32,224 bases of DNA. Origin: a virus. The stretch spans positions 1 to 32,224 of the IMG/VR virus record IMGVR_UViG_3300047557_001594; one strand, 5' to 3'. Below, piece after piece: positions 1 through 5,420 of this stretch. The notes below the pieces were generated by a model. The model worked only from the letters and a program-made list of their open reading frames with translations. It did no database searches and was not told the origin of the DNA. The position numbers and the translations under genes were made by a program. Numbering within the stretch: the stretch's first letter is position 1; each line of letters begins with the position of its first letter.

Positions 1-185
1 CTAATGTTATTATATTAGATGCTCCTAATGATAATAATTTTGTTCCTTATGATGAATTAACTTTTGAAGATTTTGTTTCATGGATTGAAGCAAAAGTAAA
101 TGTAATTGATTTAGATAATTCATTAAATATAAATTTAGATTTACAAATTAATCCACCAATTATTAATAAACCATTACCATTTTAA
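1..185 (+). CDS. 3' end of small phage protein (5' truncated)
   Basis: An open frame (codons starting at base 3) runs off the left edge and stops with TAA at 183-185, giving about 60 residues. It contains a PYDELTFEDFVSWIEAKV stretch followed by a proline-rich tail ending NPPIINKPLPF. From memory of the family, this matches the C-terminal half of small (about 100 aa) phage proteins encoded just after the tail fibre (DUF7936-like), whose tails typically end in a proline-rich PPW or LPF. The function of the family is not known to me. The right-hand end of the window begins a gene (32180) that looks like the missing N-terminal part. Base composition is very AT-rich, like the end of the fibre gene. 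Confidence 0.7.
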   Translation, partial: NVIILDAPNDNNFVPYDELTFEDFVSWIEAKVNVIDLDNSLNINLDLQINPPIINKPLPF

Positions 186-187
186 TT

Positions 188-598
188 ATGATTTTAGTAA
201 TTATATTTTTTCTTTATTTGATTAGTTGGGTTTATTATCAAAAATTCCAATTTAAAGAAAGGGATTTAGTAAATACATATCCTGACTTAGCATACGAAGC
301 CAATAAAAAATGGCATATTTGGAAAGGAATAAACCAGATAAGTGTTTTTGTTGCAATATGGGCAGCTTTTGGATTCTGGAATATGGTTATTTTTGGAACT
401 TCATTCTGGATTCTATTTGATATACTTTGCAATATTATAGTTTTAAAGCGTCATGCTTTTCATGTTGGTAAGACTGCGGAAACAGATTTATTTATCAAAT
501 GGGCATCCGATAAAATAAAAATTAGCCCAGAAATAACGCAGTTTATCATTAAAGTTGTAATTTTATTGTCATCAATAATTTTAAAACAAATATTATGA
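188..598 (+). CDS. Hypothetical multi-pass membrane protein, 136 aa
   Basis: Starts two bases after the preceding stop. The protein has an N-terminal hydrophobic segment (about residues 2-17), two close hydrophobic stretches at about 50-85, and a hydrophobic C-terminus (about 118-136). The intervening parts are charged, so three to four membrane spans are likely. I recognise no catalytic motif. It lies between the small post-fibre protein and a u-spanin-like lipoprotein, so a role at the host inner membrane late in infection (for example in lysis or superinfection exclusion) is possible but is inference only. Composition is AT-rich like its left neighbour. Confidence 0.75.
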   Translation: MILVIIFFLYLISWVYYQKFQFKERDLVNTYPDLAYEANKKWHIWKGINQISVFVAIWAAFGFWNMVIFGTSFWILFDILCNIIVLKRHAFHVGKTAETDLFIKWASDKIKISPEITQFIIKVVILLSSIILKQIL

Positions 599-741
599 TC
601 ACTTTAAACGAGCAGCAATTAGCAGAATTAGACAAATTTTGTCAAGAGTTACCAACTAAGTATGGAGTTCCTTTGATTCAATGGATTAAGCAAATTCAAG
701 AGGAACAAAAGAAAAAAGACGAAGAGAATGAAAGTCTTTAA
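595..741 (+). CDS. Small hydrophilic phage protein, 48 aa
   Basis: ATG at 595 overlaps the preceding TGA (ATGA), and TAA is at 739-741. The product starts MITLNEQQLAELDKFCQELP and ends in a highly charged Lys/Glu tail. It is small, predicted helical, with no signal peptide or membrane span. I have the impression that similar sub-60-residue proteins beginning with an NEQQL-type helix occur next to lysis lipoprotein genes in Bacteroidota phages, but I cannot name a function. It overlaps the next gene by 14 bases in a different frame, which suggests translational coupling. Confidence 0.7.
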   Translation: MITLNEQQLAELDKFCQELPTKYGVPLIQWIKQIQEEQKKKDEENESL

Positions 742-1210
742 TTTATTTTTAATTCTCTTATTATTTTCCTGTACAAGCCAAAAGAAATTAGCGCAAATAT
801 GTGCTGATCGATTTCCGATTAAAGAAAATGTTAAAGAGATTTTATTAATCGATACGCTGATTAATACAGATACGATTAAAATTGAATACAAAGGCGACAG
901 CATCGTTTTACCTTGCCCCCCGAGTAAAACTATTATCCAGACAAAAGAGGTTCTTAAAACGCTTGAAAATACCGCTAAAATCGAAGCCTTAAAAATCGAG
1001 CATCAAAAAGAAATGCAGGAATATATTAAAGAATATAACTTGCATGAAGAGAAGCATGAAAAAGAAATAGAAAAGTTAAAGAAAGACTTAAATAAGGCAG
1101 AGGAAAAAGTGGAAAGAGTGTCTAAATTTAAGCGGTGGTTTTATTTTTTACTCTTCGGAATTATACTTTATTTTGTAATTCATAATAGTAGGTTTAGATT
1201 CCCTCTGTAA
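728..1210 (+). CDS. Lipoprotein with coiled coil and C-terminal TM (u-spanin candidate)
   Basis: The 160-residue protein starts with a short basic and hydrophobic signal ending in a lipobox-like LFSC (Cys15). A soluble region follows, then a strongly charged coiled-coil stretch (about residues 85-135, rich in Lys/Glu), and one C-terminal hydrophobic segment (about 137-154) followed by a short basic tail. A lipoprotein signal at one end and a membrane span at the other is the defining architecture of unimolecular spanins such as phage T1 gp11, which tether the outer to the inner membrane and fuse them at lysis. Phe at the -2 lipobox position is unusual for enterobacteria but acceptable for Bacteroidota. 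The endolysin and holin-like genes are about 7 kb away. The stop codon sits in the loop of a terminator hairpin. The gene itself is secure; the spanin role is inferred from architecture. Confidence 0.8.
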   Translation: MKVFNLFLILLLFSCTSQKKLAQICADRFPIKENVKEILLIDTLINTDTIKIEYKGDSIVLPCPPSKTIIQTKEVLKTLENTAKIEALKIEHQKEMQEYIKEYNLHEEKHEKEIEKLKKDLNKAEEKVERVSKFKRWFYFLLFGIILYFVIHNSRFRFPL

Positions 1211-1231
1211 GCGCAGGGGGTTTCTTTTTTT
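1201..1231 (+). terminator. Rho-independent terminator
   Basis: CCCTCTG (1201-1207) pairs with CAGGGGG (1214-1220) around a 6-base loop, with one G-T wobble, and is followed directly by TTTCTTTTTTT (1221-1231). It overlaps the last codons and the stop of the u-spanin-like gene and probably ends the late transcript coming through the fibre and lipoprotein genes. Confidence 0.9.
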
Positions 1232-1290
1232 AGTGCATATATCAGCTTAATCCTGATTCCATTACTATATAACGAGTCATAAAAGGCACT

Positions 1291-1330
1291 TATTGAGCGA
1301 TAATTGAGCCGATTATGAGCTTTATTCAGC
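1291..1330 (+). repeat. Four helically phased hexamers (possible operator array)
   Basis: TTGAGC (1293-1298), TTGAGC (1304-1309), ATGAGC (1315-1320) and TTCAGC (1325-1330) are spaced 11, 11 and 10 bases apart, that is, one helical turn each. They lie in the only sizeable non-coding gap of the left half (1211-1412), about 55-95 bases upstream of the early promoter. Same-face spacing is typical of cooperative protein binding sites, so this may be an operator or activator array. It is not part of any gene. The binding protein is unknown. Confidence 0.5.
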
Positions 1331-1384
1331 TTAGTTACGAAAAAAAATCCAGAAAAAATAATTTTTTATTTAAAGTAAAGTTTA

Positions 1385-1392
1385 TATATTTG
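1385..1392 (+). promoter_or_regulatory. Early promoter, Bacteroidota -7 element
   Basis: TATATTTG matches the Bacteroidota primary sigma -7 consensus TAnnTTTG exactly. It stands 21 bases before the ATG of the first gene of the early block and just after a terminator. An upstream TTG (-33) is not evident, only T-rich DNA. The transcript would start near 1399, at a leader AAAACCTA that recurs before three other genes. Confidence 0.65.
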
Positions 1393-1412
1393 GATTCTAA
1401 AACCTATTAATT

Positions 1413-1670
1413 ATGAATTTGAAGCACATCAAAAGCGATGTTTACCAATTCATCGCAGGGGATTACTTGAATGTATTCCTGACAGAAAAAGAATTAATCC
1501 ATTTAATTAAAGACAATGACATTGCGGAAGTGGTAAAAACTCCGATCGGATGGTTCGTACATCATGACGTTGGAAATATACCTTTTCGACATTATTTACC
1601 GATTATGTCGGACGGAGCGCTTGAATTACTTTCAATAACTTTATTAAATATGGATTATGAACAACAATAG
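1413..1670 (+). CDS. Hypothetical protein, 85 aa, first early gene
   Basis: First gene behind the promoter at 1385 and the AAAACCTATTAATTATG leader. The protein is soluble, without recognisable motif; notable is GWFVHHDVGNIPFRHYLP in the middle and an acidic C-terminus. Position directly behind a host-type promoter suggests it is made early, perhaps as a host takeover protein, but this is inference. It overlaps the next gene by 14 bases in another frame. Confidence 0.75.
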   Translation: MNLKHIKSDVYQFIAGDYLNVFLTEKELIHLIKDNDIAEVVKTPIGWFVHHDVGNIPFRHYLPIMSDGALELLSITLLNMDYEQQ

Positions 1671-1857
1671 CTTTTACGCGCCTGTACAAGCTGAAAAATT
1701 TATTCAGCAAACTTTAGGAGATCGAGTATCTTTTGAAATAATTGGAGAAACTACATTAAAAGTAACTTTCATTAATCAAATTAGACCTGAAGACTTATCA
1801 GATATTTTTTTCTCAGGCGCACATTGGGGAGTTGAAGTATTAAAAAATCTAAAATAA
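1657..1857 (+). CDS. Hypothetical protein, 66 aa
   Basis: The start ATG at 1657 lies inside the end of the preceding gene. The product is small and soluble, with alternating hydrophobic positions consistent with a mixed alpha/beta fold (for example TTLKVTFI). I recognise no family. Tight spacing on both sides puts it in the same early transcript. Confidence 0.7.
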   Translation: MNNNSFYAPVQAEKFIQQTLGDRVSFEIIGETTLKVTFINQIRPEDLSDIFFSGAHWGVEVLKNLK

Positions 1858-1862
1858 ACTAT

Positions 1863-2447
1863 ATGAACACAGTTAAAATTAAAGGTAAAGATTACGTACC
1901 TGTACACGAGCGAATCAAATGGTTAAACGAGAATTATGAATATAATATCGAAACCGACTATCAGTATTTCCCAGAAAGGAAAATGTGGGTTGTAAAAGCA
2001 AAGCTTACAATTCATGGATCAGATCGCAATTATATTTATACAGGATTAGCTCAGGAAATAGAGTCAGATAATTACAGAGAGGTAAACCATACCTCAGCAC
2101 TCGAGAATGCAGAAACGAGTGCAGTTGGTAGAGCTTGCGCATTTGCTAACATTGGAATTGATACAGGCATCGCTTCAGCTGACGAAGTACAAAAGGCAAT
2201 CAATCGGGTTGAAGAGATTGATGAAGACGCTCGGCTTTATTTAATTACCTTGCTCGAAAGTACAAGTTACGAAGAGAGGCAAAAAGAGCAATTAGCCGTA
2301 AGGATCGGAAATATTAAAACGCAGGCAGAATATGATAAGGCTTTATCTAACTTGCAAATGAATCAAATTCAAGATAAAGACAGAATTTCAATGGGTTTAA
2401 ATTATTCTCAATCTGATATTAAAAAAACTTTAAAGAATGTTGGATAA
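1863..2447 (+). CDS. Possible single-strand annealing/recombination protein (Rad52/ERF-like), 194 aa
   Basis: The protein begins with a KGKDYVPVHERIKWLNEN segment, followed by beta-rich sequence and a conserved-looking block HTSALENAETSAVGRACAFA (residues 76-95) and NIGIDTGIASADEV. This ETSAxGRA block with a following small-residue helix is familiar from phage proteins of the Rad52/ERF annealing type, which load on single-stranded DNA during recombination and replication. The C-terminal 80 residues are helical and charged. It sits upstream of DnaA-like and replication genes, as recombination proteins often do. The family assignment is from memory of the motif and is moderate at best. It could be another ssDNA-associated protein. 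Confidence 0.5.
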   Translation: MNTVKIKGKDYVPVHERIKWLNENYEYNIETDYQYFPERKMWVVKAKLTIHGSDRNYIYTGLAQEIESDNYREVNHTSALENAETSAVGRACAFANIGIDTGIASADEVQKAINRVEEIDEDARLYLITLLESTSYEERQKEQLAVRIGNIKTQAEYDKALSNLQMNQIQDKDRISMGLNYSQSDIKKTLKNVG

Positions 2448-2802
2448 ATATAACGACCATTACACAAGAATGCTTAAATATCTGGAGCAGCCATTACCAA
2501 AAGAAACTGAAGAGTTAATCGAGCGTCTGAATAATTTATCAATCTTAATGACGAGAGCAGGCAATTACATGACTGAGTGCCAATATAGGATTGACGAGGT
2601 TGTAGATATTGAATGTCAAGTAAATTTAGAATTACTCGATAAATTCTCAGCATCGACTTTTAATATGATGGTCAAAGCAAAGGCGAAAGATTGGACAAGA
2701 TTAAAGACAGGATTTGAGCGCTGTTGCTCAGCTGCCGTACACCAGATTGACGCGATCAGAACTTTAATATCATTCGAAAAAGCAAAAATGCAAATTTTAT
2801 GA
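2437..2802 (+). CDS. Hypothetical helical protein, 121 aa
   Basis: Overlaps the preceding gene by 11 bases. The sequence is almost entirely alpha-helical in character (heptad-like runs, few Gly or Pro). It starts with a charged helix and has a Cys pair in FERCCSAAVHQIDAI. No membrane segment. I recognise no family. Its fixed place after the annealing-type gene suggests a partner in recombination or a small cofactor, which is inference. Confidence 0.75.
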   Translation: MLDKYNDHYTRMLKYLEQPLPKETEELIERLNNLSILMTRAGNYMTECQYRIDEVVDIECQVNLELLDKFSASTFNMMVKAKAKDWTRLKTGFERCCSAAVHQIDAIRTLISFEKAKMQIL

Positions 2803-2999
2803 ACTCTTATCAAAACCTACCGCCACAGGAAAGAATGGTTATCGTTGCGAAAATTTATCACCATATTTGGTATTCAGAGCATCGATATAACGAATTAATG
2901 AACTTGTTGAATGAATGGGATCAAAACCCGACTAAGGAAGCTAAATTTTTAAATGAAATAACAAATGGAACAGAACTCAAAGAATCAGAACTTCGCTAA
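2799..2999 (+). CDS. Hypothetical protein, 66 aa
   Basis: ATGA overlap with the previous stop (ATG 2799, TGA 2800-2802). Soluble, helical, Tyr/His-rich in YHHIWYSEHRYNELM. No recognisable motif. The 3' end overlaps the following gene by 35 bases in another frame. Confidence 0.65.
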   Translation: MNSYQNLPPQERMVIVAKIYHHIWYSEHRYNELMNLLNEWDQNPTKEAKFLNEITNGTELKESELR

Positions 3000-3174
3000 C
3001 GGAATCTATTTAACTAAGAAAGTTGGCAAAACAGGCGGTGAGTATTTAGAACTTTCAATCAAAGAAGGGGAAGCATATAAAAAATATGTTTGCTTTCTGA
3101 GTAAAAAGAAAGATAAATACGGAAATGATTTTTACGTAATCTATAACAAAACAAAAGAAGATTTACCATTTTGA
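2965..3174 (+). CDS. Hypothetical small beta-rich protein, 69 aa
   Basis: The ATG at 2965 is within the preceding gene. The product (MEQNSKNQNFANGIYLTKK...) has alternating beta-type segments, Lys-rich loops and a C-terminal ending EDLPF. An acidic/aromatic tail of this kind, together with a beta barrel-sized body, resembles small OB-fold or ssDNA-associated phage proteins, but no diagnostic residues allow a call. It is part of the replication block and its stop overlaps the TTG start of the next gene. Confidence 0.7.
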   Translation: MEQNSKNQNFANGIYLTKKVGKTGGEYLELSIKEGEAYKKYVCFLSKKKDKYGNDFYVIYNKTKEDLPF

Positions 3175-3605
3175 AACAGGAGTCAACAGCTAAAAACCTT
3201 ACGAGAAATTCTATCCAGAATCTAATTAAACAGCATTATGAAATGATTTCAAAGCTCGAAAAGCTTTTAGATCAATTCCCTGTAATTGAAAGAGTTGCGA
3301 GAAATATGCGACGCCCTGCGGATGAAATAGTTACCGCAGTTAATGAAGTATTTAACACCGATTGTCAAGAGGCTTCGAGAAGGCAAAGAGTAAAAGACGC
3401 GAGGCATTGCGCTGTTTACTTTTTGAGACAATATACCGACCTTACATTAAAAGAAATCGGGGAATATATCAGCGAAGGCGCACATCATACAACGGTCTTA
3501 CATAGCATAAAGGTTTGTAAAAATCTGGTCGAAGTTGATGAGAATTTTGCAGAAAAATTCGCTCAGGCAAAACTTTTAATTGATTCTAAATTGAATATTT
3601 CGTAA
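3171..3605 (+). CDS. DnaA domain IV-like DNA-binding protein, 144 aa
   Basis: The TTG start at 3171 overlaps the previous stop (TTGA). Residues about 47-120 match the DNA-binding domain IV of DnaA: RRQRVKDARHCAVYFLRQ corresponds to the basic loop and first helices, LTLKEIGEYI to the helix-turn-helix, and HHTTVLHSI (105-113) to the DHTTVLHA signature that contacts the DnaA box. The AAA+ ATPase domain is absent, and the N-terminus (residues 1-45) is a separate helical segment. A free-standing domain IV could bind DnaA boxes as an initiator, adaptor or decoy. The following gene carries 18-bp repeats with DnaA-box-like TTATACAAA. A host-type promoter overlaps its stop codon. Confidence 0.85.
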   Translation: MKQESTAKNLTRNSIQNLIKQHYEMISKLEKLLDQFPVIERVARNMRRPADEIVTAVNEVFNTDCQEASRRQRVKDARHCAVYFLRQYTDLTLKEIGEYISEGAHHTTVLHSIKVCKNLVEVDENFAEKFAQAKLLIDSKLNIS

Positions 3606-3610
3606 CTTTG
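3580..3610 (+). promoter_or_regulatory. Bacteroidota-type promoter for the replication gene leader
   Basis: TTG (3580-3582), a 20-base spacer, and TAACTTTG (3603-3610), a perfect match to TAnnTTTG. The -7 box overlaps the TAA stop of the DnaA-like gene. Start of transcription would be near 3616-3618, exactly where the first hairpin of the structured leader begins. Confidence 0.7.
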
Positions 3611-3616
3611 TAAAAC

Positions 3617-3700
3617 GAAGGATGCAGCCTTCAGTAAAAAACATTAATTATCCCTGATGGGTGCGGAACTGCATTTCCAATCCCTTCAGGGATTTTATTT
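3617..3700 (+). ncRNA. Structured RNA with two hairpins and complementary loops
   Basis: Hairpin 1: GAAGG (3617-3621) and CCTTC (3628-3632) enclose the six-base loop ATGCAG. Hairpin 2: ATCCCTGA (3650-3657) pairs with TCAGGGAT (3686-3693), inside it GGG (3659-3661) with CCC (3682-3684), inside that GGAA (3665-3668) with TTCC (3675-3678), leaving the six-base loop CTGCAT (3669-3674). The two loops are perfect reverse complements over all six bases, so they can form a kissing complex. Hairpin 2 is followed by ATTTTATTTT, a terminator-like tail, just before the ATG at 3702. It may be a stand-alone RNA of about 85 nt or a regulated leader of the replication gene. Confidence 0.65.
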
Positions 3701-3701
3701 T

Positions 3702-4424
3702 ATGAATACAGGGCAAATAATAAAAAGTAGATCAACTGAAAGATTTACGACATTACCGAATGAAATAATAAAATCGAAAAGTTTATCGCTCGATGAAAAA
3801 GGATTGTTAAGTTATCTTTTAAGCCTGCCTTCCGATTGGGTTATTTATAAGCAGAATTTATACAATAATTTACCAGACAAAAAAGGATCAATTGATCGAG
3901 CTTTTAAAAATTTGCAAAATAAAGGATATATCATTTCTGTTAAAGTGCATGATTCCTCTTCAGGTAGATTTATCGGTTGGAATCACGTAGTTTATGATAT
4001 ACCTGCCGATATCGACAAAAACCTAAATTCGGAAACACCGAGTTCGGAAATTTCCGATTTCGGTAAAAATGATGTTATACTAAAGACTAATGTTATACAA
4101 AAGACTGATTTAATACAAAAGACTAAGTGTATACAAAATCCCTCTCTTATAGAAGTTGAAAATTATTTTTTAGAAAAAGGCAGTACGATAGAAAAAGCAA
4201 GGCAGGCTTACGAATATTATGAAGTTGCGAATTGGCATGATTCAAAAGGAAAAGCGGTAAAAAATTGGAAGCAAAAAATGTTGGCAGTATGGATTAATAA
4301 CAATAATTTTAACAATAACTTTAAAAAATCTAAAACCGAACAATATGCAGACTGGTTTAACAAACTCACAGCTAATATCGGAAGCGAAAAAGACTCCGAG
4401 ATTGGCAGACTCGGAAACGGCTAA
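3702..4424 (+). CDS. Winged-helix phage replication protein (O-like) containing iterons
   Basis: I chose the ATG at 3702 because the in-frame ATG at 3657 lies inside a hairpin. The 240-residue product has an N-terminal winged-helix region (about 14-85, FTTLPNEII... LSLDEKGLLSYLLSLP... NLQNKGYI) like phage replisome organisers. A low-complexity linker (about 123-146) repeats a six-residue unit of the type NVIQKT. The C-terminal module (about 150-197, FxxxG...Y..YE...W...KAVKNWKQKM...W) is typical of phage replication proteins. The linker is encoded by four 18-bp direct repeats preceded by a palindrome, the arrangement of the lambda O gene and its origin. It overlaps the next gene by 80 bases. 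The function, origin binding and helicase recruitment, follows from architecture and position. Confidence 0.75.
   Translation: MNTGQIIKSRSTERFTTLPNEIIKSKSLSLDEKGLLSYLLSLPSDWVIYKQNLYNNLPDKKGSIDRAFKNLQNKGYIISVKVHDSSSGRFIGWNHVVYDIPADIDKNLNSETPSSEISDFGKNDVILKTNVIQKTDLIQKTKCIQNPSLIEVENYFLEKGSTIEKARQAYEYYEVANWHDSKGKAVKNWKQKMLAVWINNNNFNNNFKKSKTEQYADWFNKLTANIGSEKDSEIGRLGNG
4037..4064 (+). repeat. 28-bp imperfect palindrome upstream of the iterons
   Basis: TCGGAAATTTCCGA (4044-4057) is a perfect 14-bp palindrome. Flanking ACCGA (4037-4041) and TCGGT (4060-4064) extend it to 28 bp with two mismatched positions per arm. TTCGGAAA is also directly repeated at 4029-4036 and 4043-4050. It lies seven bases before the first 18-bp iteron, inside the replication gene. 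Confidence 0.7.
4071..4142 (+). repeat. Four tandem 18-bp iterons (candidate replication origin)
   Basis: Units at 4071-4088, 4089-4106, 4107-4124 and 4125-4142. The second reads AATGTTATACAAAAGACT. The core TATACAAAAGACT is kept with few changes in the first three, and the fourth keeps TATACAAAA. Each contains a sequence close to the DnaA box, for example TTATACAAA at 4093-4101 compared with TTATnCACA. AT-rich DNA follows (4143-4185). Four 18-bp iterons within the initiator gene is the layout of the lambda origin. Confidence 0.7.
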
Positions 4425-5010
4425 AATTTTCGAGATAATTACAAAAGGAATGATTTTACTTGGCGTGAAAGGCGATCGACTGCCGAGCGAATTTGAAATG
4501 AATTATATGTCGCGAATGATGAAAGTTGATTTTGCTAACCTTCCGATAGGGGAGTTCGAATTGGCTTTTGATTTAATGATTAAAAACAAGCTTGATGAAA
4601 GCGCTGAAACTTTTCAAAATTTCTCAGCTCTTTATCTTTCTCGAATGATGTCAAGTTATGCAAGGTGGGCATATAAAAACTATCAACCTGAAGTAATTGA
4701 AAAGCAATTACAAGCGCCTCAGGTTTCAGACGATGAAATCCTAAATACAAGCTTTGAATATTTTAAAAAAAGGCGAGATTGGCAGCACATTTTCAACGGC
4801 TTACGATGCTTCAATATAATTCATAAAAGAGGATTAGTAACGGATTTTGAAGGTACTTTAAAAAGGACTGAAGAGGCATTAAAAGAAAGTTATCGTTACG
4901 CGGATCATAAAGAGAAAAAAGAGCTTTTAAAGAATCTGGATGACGACGAATTTATGGAACTTGCCTGTCGTAGAATGGCAGTTGCTGAATATTTCAAAAA
5001 ATTAATGTAA
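4345..5010 (+). CDS. Phage replication-associated protein (helicase-loader position), 221 aa
   Basis: The start at 4345 overlaps the winged-helix gene by 80 bases. The body (about residues 25-115) has a helical pattern ITKGMILLGVKGDRLPSEFE...M...FANLPIGEFELAFDLMIKNKLD, followed by FSALYLSRMMSSYARW. I associate this pattern with a Bacteroidota phage protein that follows the winged-helix replication gene, in the place where lambda has the helicase loader P. There is no Walker motif, so it is not a DnaC-type ATPase. The C-terminal half is helical with an acidic LDDDEF stretch. The replication role is inferred from position and the pattern; the exact function is unknown. Confidence 0.65.
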   Translation: MQTGLTNSQLISEAKKTPRLADSETAKIFEIITKGMILLGVKGDRLPSEFEMNYMSRMMKVDFANLPIGEFELAFDLMIKNKLDESAETFQNFSALYLSRMMSSYARWAYKNYQPEVIEKQLQAPQVSDDEILNTSFEYFKKRRDWQHIFNGLRCFNIIHKRGLVTDFEGTLKRTEEALKESYRYADHKEKKELLKNLDDDEFMELACRRMAVAEYFKKLM

Positions 5011-5014
5011 ATTT

Positions 5015-5221
5015 ATGCGGTGTAAATTTTGTTTAAAGTACTATTCAGTTACCACGCATAATGGCAAAACAGGAAAAAAAGACTGCCCACATTGTGGAAT
5101 CAGCGAAGGAGTTCAGCGCATCTCAGCTTACGAAATGGGCGAAAGGAGTCGCAGAATCTTACGGAATGCGAATAAATCGCGTGAACAATATTCCTGTGAG
5201 ACGAAGAAAAGGAACGATTGA
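5015..5221 (+). CDS. Small zinc-ribbon protein overlapping the nuclease gene, 68 aa
   Basis: ATG four bases after the previous stop. The protein has C3-x2-C6 and C24-x2-C27 (CKFC ... CPHCG), a standard zinc-ribbon spacing of 17 residues, followed by a basic helical tail. It overlaps the VRR-NUC gene (5061-5420) in another frame for 161 bases, with the second Cys pair inside the overlap. The spacing of two CxxC pairs plus a start directly behind a stop makes a chance frame unlikely, but one of the two starts may be misplaced. No function beyond nucleic-acid or protein binding can be suggested. Confidence 0.5.
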   Translation: MRCKFCLKYYSVTTHNGKTGKKDCPHCGISEGVQRISAYEMGERSRRILRNANKSREQYSCETKKRND

Positions 5222-5420
5222 GAAAGGGTGGTCAGATTTACAAGGATATACATCAAGGGGAGTTTATGTAGCGATCGAAGTTAAAAAAATAGGAGATCGA
5301 TTAAGTAAAGAGCAAATAGAGAGACTTAATGACGTAATTGAATGCGGTGGCGTGGCGTATATATGCACGCAGCAAGGATTAAAACCAATTTTGAATCAAT
5401 GGACAAAAATGGAATTTTAA
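5061..5420 (+). CDS. VRR-NUC-type nuclease (PD-(D/E)XK), 119 aa
   Basis: The centre of the protein reads KGWSDLQGYTSRGVYVAIEVKKIGDRLSKEQ. The Asp of SDLQGY and the E-x-K of AIEVKK give the D...ExK active site of the PD-(D/E)XK fold in its VRR-NUC form, and LNDVIECGGVAYICT is the usual closing strand. VRR-NUC proteins in phages act as structure-specific nucleases, probably resolving replication or packaging intermediates. The family is usually about 90-130 residues, so it is full length. The first helix (LTKWAKGVAESYGMRINRV) must be included, so the start is at or before about 5118; ATG 5061 is used. The upstream part overlaps a zinc-ribbon frame. Confidence 0.8.
   Translation: MAKQEKKTAHIVESAKEFSASQLTKWAKGVAESYGMRINRVNNIPVRRRKGTIEKGWSDLQGYTSRGVYVAIEVKKIGDRLSKEQIERLNDVIECGGVAYICTQQGLKPILNQWTKMEF

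Noticed and set aside
3657-3701. Earlier ATG for the winged-helix replication gene
   Set aside because: It lies within the paired stem of a hairpin; the domain begins after ATG 3702.
4071-4142. CRISPR array from the 18-bp repeats
   Set aside because: The repeats are directly adjacent without spacers, lie within a gene and are too short.
5342-5398. Earlier ATG for the sigma-like gene
   Set aside because: The added residues are only the out-of-frame reading of the nuclease gene; the ATG at 5399 gives the normal short overlap.
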